A program made the position numbers and the translations under genes. The notes under the pieces are model-generated. The model did not search any database. It was not told the DNA's origin and was given only the letters and a program-made list of their open reading frames with translations. DNA of 14,272 nt from CAZVFH01 sp964626415 (GTDB lineage Bacteria; Patescibacteriota; UBA1384; XYA2-FULL-43-10; CAINNR01): assembly GCA_964626415.1 (NCBI GenBank), contig CAZVFH010000021.1, positions 1 through 14,272 on the forward strand. The letters are read 5' to 3'. Below, piece by piece: positions 1 through 5,192 of this stretch. How positions within the stretch are numbered: the stretch's first letter is position 1; the number at the start of each line of letters is the position of its first letter.

Positions 1-6
1 AGATAT

Positions 7-1875
7 ATGGCTCAAAAGAAACGTAAATTATCAAAAAAGGAGCAGAAAGCCGTTAATAAACGGGGGATTTTTGAGAACTCGAACTTCAGACCAGTCCAGA
101 ATCAACCGGAAGATATCAAAGAAAAAAAGAAAGTATATATTCCCGAAGTTATCGGTGTTAAGGATTTTGCCGAAATTTCCGGAATTCCGGTAACCGAGGT
201 TATCTCTCATTTAATTAAAAACGGCGTTCTTGCAAACATAAATGAAAATATTGATTTTGAGACAGCGGAGATTATTGGCGATGATTTGGGGTTGGAGGTA
301 ATATCAAAGAAAAAAGATGAAACAGAGTCAATTGAAGCTGAAAGAGAAACAATTTCAAGTGATAAAAATCTTCCGTTTCGCCCCCCAGTTGTTACAATTA
401 TGGGTCATGTTGATCATGGGAAAACAACGCTTCTTGATACAATTCGAAAGGAGCATGTCGCTTCCGGCGAATCCGGCGGAATAACTCAGCACATTTCTGC
501 CTACCAGATTGAGGTGTCGGACAAATCAAGCAAAAAAAAGCGACCAATTACATTCATCGATACGCCAGGTCACAGCGCTTTCTCTGCAATGCGTTCTCAT
601 GGCGCTTCAATTGCCGACATTGTTGTATTGATCGTTGCCGCCGACGACGGCGTTATGCCTCAAACAATAGAGGTTATCGAACAGGCAAAAATTCACAATG
701 TGCCAATTATTGTTGCAATCAATAAAGTTGATCTGCCAAATGCCGACACGATGAAGACGAAACAACAACTTTCAGAACATGGAATTATTACCGAAGAGTG
801 GGGTGGCAAGACCGTCGTTGTTGAGCTTTCAGCGAAAACCGGCAAAGGTGTTGAAGAATTACTCGAGATGATTTTACTTAAGGCGGATGTAATGGAGCTT
901 CGTGCTGATCCACAGTCGCCTGCGACCGGAATAGTTATTGAATCGCACATTCACCGTGGCGCCGGAGCACTGGCTGTTGTTTTGATCGAGAATGGAACAT
1001 TAAATTTGTCTGATTGCGTCACAATTGGCGCGGTCTGTGGTAAAATTCGAATTTTAGAGGATTTTACCGGCAAAGGAATCATATCTGCCGGACCGAGCAT
1101 GCCTGTTCGAGTCGCAGGACTCCATTCGTTGCCAGATTTTGGTGAACGTCTGGTTTCCTTTGAAAGTGAGAAAGAAGCTCGCATGGCGGCAAAGAGATTC
1201 GAGGAACGCAATTTCACTCGTCGCTATGCTGCGAAATCAATTAAAGAGAATGACGACAAAATAAAAGTTTTGAACTTGATTATCAAATCAGATGTTGCCG
1301 GATCACTCGAAGCGATTAAAAAAATGCTTTCCGAGATTACTCACCCTGAATTGCAAATAAAAATTGTTTCCGAAGGTGTTGGTGCCGTCTCTGAATCAGA
1401 TGTGGCGATGGCTCAGGCAACAAAAGCAGTAATTATGGCTTTCCGTATATCAACTTTGATATCGGCGAAAAAAATTATTGAAAAAGAAAAGTTAACAATA
1501 CTGGAATATAGTGTAATTTACGAGCTAATTGATGATGTGAAAAGAATTCTCGAAGAAATGTTATCACCGATTGTTCACGAAATTGAAACTGGCAGCGGCG
1601 AGATATTGGCCGAATTTCGCAACGACAAAAAAGCGACGGTTATTGGTTTTCGGGTAAATTCTGGACAATTTGACAAAGGAATGAAAGTAAAAATTATCTC
1701 AGGTAAAGATGAAATTTGGCGGGGTGAAATTTTATCTTTACGGAGAGAAAAAGAGCAGGTTTCCTCTGTCCCCGTTTCTGTTGAAGCCGGAGTTTGTCTT
1801 GCGCCAGGAGCAAAATACAACATTGGCGATAAAATTGTTGCTTTTCGAATCGAAGAGGAAAAGCAGAAGCTATAA
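7..1875 (+). CDS. infB: Translation initiation factor IF-2
   Basis: IF2 is the cytoplasmic GTPase that brings fMet-tRNA to the 30S subunit and promotes 50S joining. The 622-residue product has a short basic N-terminus, an IF2_N helix region (about 46-97), then the G domain: G1 GHVDHGKT (133-140), G2 threonine in GGIT (157-160), G3 DTPG (185-188), G4 NKVD (239-242) and G5 SAK (275-277). Domains II, III and the tRNA-binding C2 domain follow to the end. It is shorter than E. coli IF2 (890 residues) because the N-terminal extension is small. The ATG lies 6 bases from the window edge, so its ribosome binding site cannot be judged, but the protein starts sensibly there. Oddity: the C2 motif normally reading ECG reads VCL here. 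Identification is certain from the full set of motifs. Confidence 0.97.
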   Translation: MAQKKRKLSKKEQKAVNKRGIFENSNFRPVQNQPEDIKEKKKVYIPEVIGVKDFAEISGIPVTEVISHLIKNGVLANINENIDFETAEIIGDDLGLEVISKKKDETESIEAERETISSDKNLPFRPPVVTIMGHVDHGKTTLLDTIRKEHVASGESGGITQHISAYQIEVSDKSSKKKRPITFIDTPGHSAFSAMRSHGASIADIVVLIVAADDGVMPQTIEVIEQAKIHNVPIIVAINKVDLPNADTMKTKQQLSEHGIITEEWGGKTVVVELSAKTGKGVEELLEMILLKADVMELRADPQSPATGIVIESHIHRGAGALAVVLIENGTLNLSDCVTIGAVCGKIRILEDFTGKGIISAGPSMPVRVAGLHSLPDFGERLVSFESEKEARMAAKRFEERNFTRRYAAKSIKENDDKIKVLNLIIKSDVAGSLEAIKKMLSEITHPELQIKIVSEGVGAVSESDVAMAQATKAVIMAFRISTLISAKKIIEKEKLTILEYSVIYELIDDVKRILEEMLSPIVHEIETGSGEILAEFRNDKKATVIGFRVNSGQFDKGMKVKIISGKDEIWRGEILSLRREKEQVSSVPVSVEAGVCLAPGAKYNIGDKIVAFRIEEEKQKL

Positions 1876-1878
1876 CAA

Positions 1879-1967
1879 GAATAGCGAATAGCGAATAGCG
1901 AATAGCGAATAGGGAATAGCGGATCAGAATGATTTTAATAGCCCCCCTATTCACTATTCTCTATTCT
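1879..1967. repeat. Tandem GAATAGC heptads with complementary CTATTC heptads (hairpin repeat)
   Basis: Six heptads begin three bases after the infB stop: GAATAGC four times (1879-1906), GAATAGG (1907-1913) and GAATAGC (1914-1920). After a 26-base loop come three CTATTCN heptads (1947-1967), the reverse complement of the first array, so a long stem-loop can form in several registers. No U-run follows, so it is not a standard intrinsic terminator. Looks like a short dispersed or slippage-prone intergenic repeat; function unknown. Confidence 0.8.
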
Positions 1968-1992
1968 TAATTCTTCCGCGAGGGATAGGGAC

Positions 1993-2021
1993 TTGACAAG
2001 AAAATATCTCTTTGCTAAAGT
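1993..2021 (+). promoter_or_regulatory. Sigma70-type promoter for the LysM-CHAP gene
   Basis: A perfect -35 TTGACA (1993-1998), 17-base spacer and -10 TAAAGT (2016-2021, 4 of 6 consensus). Predicted start near 2028 gives a short leader of about 40 bases that carries AAGGAGG. This separates the LysM-CHAP gene from infB transcriptionally. Confidence 0.7.
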
Positions 2022-2047
2022 AAGTAATGTGTCTTAATAATTCGGTC

Positions 2048-2069
2048 AAGGAGGACCATTATTGCATTG
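2048..2069 (+). promoter_or_regulatory. Strong Shine-Dalgarno with non-ATG start for the LysM-CHAP gene
   Basis: AAGGAGG at 2048-2054. No ATG or GTG is available; an in-frame TAA at 2025-2027 bounds the reading frame. TTG at 2067 is the first accepted start but lies 12 bases from the Shine-Dalgarno, long for optimal use. In-frame ATT at 2061 has an ideal 6-base spacing. The start is therefore TTG by convention, with ATT a real alternative. Confidence 0.6.
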
Positions 2070-3197
2070 TTAAACGAAGAAGAGCCCCCAAATATAGCAT
2101 TATCCGAGAAAGGGCATTCAAAAACAAAAAATAAAAAGGGGAGTGCGTTTCAATCAAAATTTTCCGAAGTAATTCGGAAAGCAAAAAGCAAACACCAATT
2201 TAATATTCTAAAATCATTCTTGGCTCACTGGTCAGGCGTTCTTAATAAGAAATCTCTGATCAGAATCACCGAAAAGGTGGTATCGCAAATAAATCTGGCC
2301 AGGAATTTTATAGTCGAAAAGCGATTTTTGCCTCATATTACAATTTTGCTTCTTGGTTTAATCGTCGCCCTATGTAATGTTCTTGTCGCTCAAGGAGCAA
2401 ATGATCTATACAATTTAATACCAGCGAATCCTGGGAGTCAGGTTGCAATTGCTAAGTCACTCGATGCCTATACAGATCTGATCTCAAATGACGCACAGGC
2501 GGTTGAAAAAATCATCACAACCTCAGATGATGCCAGCTCTAACTTCGATCTTGGAACCAAAATAACAACTACCGAAATCACCGATCGTTCCGTTCCAGCT
2601 TCCGAACAACCATCCGGACCAAGAAAGAAAACAATTTCTTACTCCGTCAACCCAGGGGAAACACTTTCCGGTTTGTCAATGAAATTTAATGTTAAAGTTG
2701 CATCGATTAAATATGTAAATAATTTAACAAATATTGATCTAATAAAGCCAGGCGATAAAATCAAGATTCCACCTGAGGGTTACGAGCCAACGGCGAAAGA
2801 GATCGCAGCACAAAAAAAGAAAAATACCAGCGTTTCTAGCTCAACAAGCGGCTTGAAAAAAATTATCAGCAATGTTTTGCCTGGCAGAAAAAATAATGGT
2901 TATCCGTATGGCTGGTGCACATATTATGTTGCTACCCGCAGAGCAGTTCCAACAGGATTTGGCAATGGTGGTGCGTGGCTTTCAAGTGCAAAACGTTTCG
3001 GCTGGTCAACTGGCTCAACTCCTGTTTCTGGTGCCATTGTTGTCACCCGTGAGTCGTGGCTCGGCCATGTTGGCTATGTTGAATCGGTTTCCGGCAATTC
3101 TTTTACGATTTCCGAAATGAACTATAAGGGTTGGGGAGTAACGAGTTCAAGAACTATGTCAGTTGGTGATGGGGTAATTAAGGGCTTCATTTACTAA
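2067..3197 (+). CDS. Membrane-anchored LysM-CHAP peptidoglycan hydrolase
   Basis: A 376-residue predicted cell-wall enzyme. The first 87 residues are hydrophilic and basic; a single membrane helix follows (about 88-108) preceded by KR, so the C-terminal part should face outside. A low-complexity linker leads to a LysM peptidoglycan-binding module (about 190-235, with NPGETLSGLSMKF and IKPGDKIKIP) and then a CHAP amidase/endopeptidase domain (about 276-376). Likely catalytic residues are Cys284 in GWCTYY and His334 in GHVGYVE, with Glu350 or Asn352 in SEMNY as the third. It has its own promoter and Shine-Dalgarno, so it is probably monocistronic. CHAP enzymes cleave peptide cross-links or the MurNAc-Ala bond; the role is likely cell-wall remodelling or division. 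Attack on other cells is possible but the membrane anchor argues against release. Start codon TTG is uncertain. Confidence 0.88.
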   Translation: MLNEEEPPNIALSEKGHSKTKNKKGSAFQSKFSEVIRKAKSKHQFNILKSFLAHWSGVLNKKSLIRITEKVVSQINLARNFIVEKRFLPHITILLLGLIVALCNVLVAQGANDLYNLIPANPGSQVAIAKSLDAYTDLISNDAQAVEKIITTSDDASSNFDLGTKITTTEITDRSVPASEQPSGPRKKTISYSVNPGETLSGLSMKFNVKVASIKYVNNLTNIDLIKPGDKIKIPPEGYEPTAKEIAAQKKKNTSVSSSTSGLKKIISNVLPGRKNNGYPYGWCTYYVATRRAVPTGFGNGGAWLSSAKRFGWSTGSTPVSGAIVVTRESWLGHVGYVESVSGNSFTISEMNYKGWGVTSSRTMSVGDGVIKGFIY

Positions 3198-3266
3198 AAT
3201 TTTTCCTTGATGACTGGCGATTAAGGCATTTTTTTGATATGCTGAAAGCAGTTTTTGAAAGGAAAT

Positions 3267-3353
3267 AAAAACTCTCACAGATCTATATTCACAGATAATC
3301 ACTGATGATTCCTATCTGTGTCAATCAGTGACAATAAATCTGTGGTAGTTTTT
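3267..3353. repeat. Nested and interleaved inverted repeats upstream of obg (ATCTGTG family)
   Basis: Outer arms 3267-3282 and 3338-3353 pair over 16 positions with two mismatches (AAAAACT and CACAGAT against ATCTGTG and AGTTTTT). Inside, CACAGATA (3290-3297) pairs with TATCTGTG (3313-3320), and TCACTGAT (3299-3306) with ATCAGTGA (3324-3331). The two inner pairs are interleaved, giving a pseudoknot-type order. The element ends 25 bases before the obg start. The iterated ATCTGTG text resembles a dispersed intergenic repeat; function unknown. Confidence 0.7.
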
Positions 3354-3378
3354 ACTTCAATATTATCAAGATAACGAA

Positions 3379-4350
3379 ATGACCGACGAAGTTACAATAA
3401 AAATTAAAGCCGGCAGGGGCGGTGATGGCGCCGTTTCTTTTTTGCGTCAGAAATTCAGACCGATGGGCGGTCCGGATGGCGGCGATGGCGGAAACGGCGG
3501 CTCGATAATTTTTATCGCCGATAATAATGTCAACACTTTAACCTTTTTTGATAGCCGCAAACATTTTGAAGCCGAAAACGGCCAAGATGGCATGGGTAAA
3601 AATTTACATGGTAAAAGCGGCTCTGATCTAATTCTTAAAGTCCCGCAAGGCACAATCTTCTACCAGAATAAGAAAAAAGTTGCCGATCTCTTAAAAGTCG
3701 GTCAAGAATTTGTCGTCGCAAAAGGTGGAAACGGCGGCTGGGGGAATCAACATTTTGCCTCGTCGATCAAACAAAAACCGGAGTGGTCGAAAAAAGGGCT
3801 TTTTGGCGAGGAAAAAGAGTTAAAATTAGAGTTAAAATTGATCGCTGATGTTGGAATAATCGGCCTGCCAAATGTCGGAAAATCAACCTTGCTTTCGGTT
3901 ATCTCAAATGCCCGTCCCAAAATTGCCGATTATCCATTTACGACTTTGGAGCCGAATCTCGGCGTAGTCAAAATTTATGATAAAGAATTCATTTTTGCTG
4001 ATATTCCCGGATTGATCGAAGGCGCGTCAGTCGGTAGGGGACTCGGCGATAAGTTTTTGCGTCATATCGAGCGAACAAAGGAAATTTTAATTCTTGTTTC
4101 TGCCGAGTCAAGTGATCCTGTTGCCGATTATCAGACACTTATAAAAGAACTAGCCGATTATTCAAAAAAACTGGCAAAAAAGAAATTTCTTGTTGCAATT
4201 TCTAAATCAGAGATCATCGATGAAAAACGCCAGACAAAGATTGCCGCCGATTTTAAAAAAGAAAAAATCTCTCCGATATTTTTCTCCTCCGCTACGAGTA
4301 AAAATTTAGATTTACTTTTAAAACAAATTTACGGGCTGTCTTCAAAGTAA
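3379..4350 (+). CDS. obg: Obg family GTPase (50S assembly)
   Basis: Obg GTPases bind the 50S subunit and act in late ribosome assembly and stress signalling. The 323-residue product has the glycine-rich Obg fold (1 to about 155, with GGPDGGDGGNGG at 30-41), then a G domain: G1 GLPNVGKS (162-169), G2 YPFTT (185-189), G3 DIPG (208-211) and a G5-like SSATS near 303-307. The usual G4 NKxD, which gives guanine specificity, reads SKSE (275-278). There is no OCT domain; the protein ends right after the G domain, as in many compact Obg proteins. The ATG at 3379 opens the conserved N-terminus (MTDEVTIKIKAG) but has no visible Shine-Dalgarno. Upstream lies an interleaved repeat; downstream a terminator overlaps the stop codon. 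Family assignment is secure; the G4 change is the oddity. Confidence 0.95.
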   Translation: MTDEVTIKIKAGRGGDGAVSFLRQKFRPMGGPDGGDGGNGGSIIFIADNNVNTLTFFDSRKHFEAENGQDGMGKNLHGKSGSDLILKVPQGTIFYQNKKKVADLLKVGQEFVVAKGGNGGWGNQHFASSIKQKPEWSKKGLFGEEKELKLELKLIADVGIIGLPNVGKSTLLSVISNARPKIADYPFTTLEPNLGVVKIYDKEFIFADIPGLIEGASVGRGLGDKFLRHIERTKEILILVSAESSDPVADYQTLIKELADYSKKLAKKKFLVAISKSEIIDEKRQTKIAADFKKEKISPIFFSSATSKNLDLLLKQIYGLSSK

Positions 4351-4376
4351 ATTATCGGAAATTATTTACTTTTTTA
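4344..4376 (+). terminator. Intrinsic terminator overlapping the obg stop codon
   Basis: AAAGTAAAT (4344-4352, containing the TAA stop at 4348-4350) pairs perfectly with ATTTACTTT (4364-4372) across an 11-base loop, followed by a T-rich run reaching 4376 and more T-rich sequence to 4389. The stem is AT-rich and so weak, but the layout is that of a Rho-independent terminator. Confidence 0.5.
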
Positions 4377-4410
4377 TTTATTTATTTTTCCAAGACATTG
4401 TACTTATTTT

Positions 4411-4452
4411 TCACAGACAGATATGAAACGATCGTTTCATATCTGTCTGTGA
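4411..4452. repeat. Perfect 42-bp palindrome between convergent genes
   Basis: Every base from 4411 to 4452 pairs with its partner around a centre at 4431/4432 (CGATCG core, GAAAC/GTTTC, ending in TCACAGACAG and CTGTCTGTGA). There is no loop, so it could extrude as a cruciform or fold as a strong RNA hairpin on either strand. Neither side has a U-run. It lies between the obg terminator and the terminator of the convergent small gene. It could be a dyad operator, a bidirectional transcription barrier or a dispersed repeat. Confidence 0.85.
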
Positions 4453-4479
4453 TTAATTACATATCTATTAAACACAACT

Positions 4480-4503
4480 AAAAAAGACAGGCGGCGCCTG
4501 TCT
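4480..4503 (-). terminator. Intrinsic terminator of the 79-codon minus-strand gene
   Basis: On the minus strand AGACAGGC, a 3-base loop and GCCTGTCT (4503 down to 4485) form a GC-rich perfect 8-bp stem followed directly by a run of six T (4485-4480, the first belonging to the stem). It lies 27 bases beyond the stop of the small gene and is the main sign that the gene is real. Confidence 0.85.
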
Positions 4504-4530
4504 GGGAAATGATTTCGAGATAGTTCGCGA

Positions 4531-4770
4531 TTAAAGTTCTGTTCTTGTTGGCTCGCCGGCGACTGTATCAAATGAAACTCCATAAGCTGTCCAACGATCA
4601 ATCTGTGAACGAACTTTTCGCCAGCGATATCCTGCATTACAAAAAACCCTGACAAGTTCATAATATCCCCAATCACCAAATCTTTTGCGCAAAAGCGTCT
4701 CGGAATTTGCATTTCCATGCATAGCATCCAAAAAAGTATTCCTCATTGATTGTCCTGGCATGTCTTGCAT
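4531..4770 (-). CDS. Small uncharacterised protein divergent from rpoB (79 aa)
   Basis: I do not recognise this 79-residue protein. It is real on context: an extended -10 promoter (4802-4829), Shine-Dalgarno GAAGGAG (4784-4778) seven bases from the ATG, and a strong terminator (4480-4503) form a complete one-gene unit. The protein has no signal peptide or membrane helix. Its centre is basic and aromatic (RKRFGDWGYYELV at 28-40, GYRWRKVRSQIDRW at 47-60, with Trp34, Trp50 and Trp60), compatible with a small nucleic-acid or protein binding fold; the 36-60 segment could be helix-turn-helix-like, but that is a guess. Cys44 is the only cysteine. ATG codons at residues 1, 4 and 9 could start it; the first has the right Shine-Dalgarno spacing. 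Its promoter overlaps the distal rpoB promoter, so co-regulation with, or action on, rpoBC is possible. Confidence 0.75.
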   Translation of the reverse strand: MQDMPGQSMRNTFLDAMHGNANSETLLRKRFGDWGYYELVRVFCNAGYRWRKVRSQIDRWTAYGVSFDTVAGEPTRTEL

Positions 4771-4777
4771 CTGCTTT

Positions 4778-4784
4778 CTCCTTC
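4778..4784 (-). promoter_or_regulatory. Shine-Dalgarno of the 79-codon gene
   Basis: GAAGGAG on the minus strand, seven bases before the ATG at 4770-4768. It fixes the start at the first of three in-frame ATG codons. Confidence 0.8.
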
Positions 4785-4801
4785 GCGTCGTGTTTAATTT
4801 A

Positions 4802-4829
4802 AGTGTAACATATTTTCAGGTATTGACAA
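4802..4829 (-). promoter_or_regulatory. Promoter of the 79-codon gene, overlapping the divergent rpoB P1 promoter
   Basis: Minus strand: -35 TTGTCA (4829-4824), 16-base spacer, extended -10 TGTTACACT (4810-4802) with TACACT as the hexamer. Its -35 shares five base pairs with the plus-strand TTGACA at 4823-4828, so polymerase probably cannot occupy both promoters at once. Confidence 0.65.
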
Positions 4830-4850
4830 GTAATTTTTGTGAAGTATAAT
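4823..4850 (+). promoter_or_regulatory. Distal rpoB promoter P1
   Basis: Both hexamers are perfect: TTGACA (4823-4828), 16-base spacer, TATAAT (4845-4850). Start predicted near 4857, giving a leader of about 335 bases before rpoB that contains a Shine-Dalgarno with a 30-codon ORF. It overlaps the divergent promoter of the small gene. Confidence 0.75.
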
Positions 4851-4916
4851 TAAGTTGTACTAATTAAATTGCAAAAAGTTGCAATCAAAGCGAATAAACA
4901 AGGAGGGAATTTCATT

Positions 4917-5009
4917 TTGTCGGCCGGAGGGGTTGACAACTGTTTTTTGATTTGCTACAATAAATTTGTAAATATTTTAAAGAAATTGATGAGTTCTAAC
5001 TGCACCTAA
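4917..5009 (+). CDS. Possible 30-codon leader ORF upstream of rpoB
   Basis: A strong AAGGAGGG (4900-4907) lies just after promoter P1. Downstream an in-frame TTG (4917, 10 bases from AAGGAGG) or ATT (4914, 7 bases) opens a frame ending at TAA 5007-5009. The 30-residue product would begin with SAGGVDNC after the start residue and end in SSNCT; no family is recognised. The frame crosses promoter P2 (4933-4961), so the codons may only be promoter sequence, and transcripts from P2 could not make it. The Shine-Dalgarno is better than those of most genes here and otherwise unexplained. Weak call: no ATG, short, no homology judged. Confidence 0.25.
   Translation: MSAGGVDNCFLICYNKFVNILKKLMSSNCT
4933..4961 (+). 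promoter_or_regulatory. Proximal rpoB promoter P2
   Basis: Perfect -35 TTGACA (4933-4938), optimal 17-base spacer and -10 TACAAT (4956-4961, 5 of 6). Start predicted near 4968, leaving a structured leader of about 225 bases. Probably the main promoter of rpoBC. Confidence 0.8.
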
Positions 5010-5192
5010 AAGGGATGGTTTTTGATTGCCCCGCACAAGGGCAAGTTTTTGCGTCTATGGCCACAAAAACTACATTTTTCGAAGATTACTTTCTTTGAAA
5101 TAAATGTCGCTTGTTATTGATTTTCAATAAAAAACAAACTTTTCATACTCGCGGATCTTGGGCGAAAAGGGGAATTTAACTGGAGAAATAAA
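4968..5192 (+). promoter_or_regulatory. Structured 5' leader of rpoB
   Basis: This gene-free stretch of about 225 bases lies between P2 and the rpoB ATG. It can form: a 9-bp stem 5016-5024 with 5064-5072 (one G-U); an inner hairpin TTGCCC (5026-5031) with GGGCAA (5039-5044); a possible 4-bp pseudoknot from its loop CGCA (5032-5035) to TGCG (5050-5053); an alternative 8-bp pairing 5044-5051 with 5064-5071 that competes with the first stem; a hairpin 5077-5084/5093-5100; and a hairpin 5114-5120/5124-5130. No U-run terminator is seen. The Shine-Dalgarno GGAG sits seven bases before the ATG. I know of no named leader family matching it. Confidence 0.45.

Noticed and set aside
1879..1920. Heptad array as a CRISPR
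   Set aside because: Units are 7 bases with no spacers, and no cas genes are present.
1694..1954. Minus-strand frame with repeated IRYSLFA residues
   Set aside because: The repetition is just the GAATAGC heptad array translated; the rest is antisense to infB.
4437..4727. A 96-codon minus-strand frame overlapping the 79-codon gene
   Set aside because: It runs through the GC-rich terminator hairpin and into the 42-bp palindrome, has no Shine-Dalgarno or promoter of its own, and its product looks like an out-of-frame reading.
4351..5192. tRNA or other known structured RNA gene in the gaps around the small gene
   Set aside because: I found no cloverleaf with the TTCGA-type T-loop or CCA end; visible hairpins fit terminators, a palindrome and leader folds instead.
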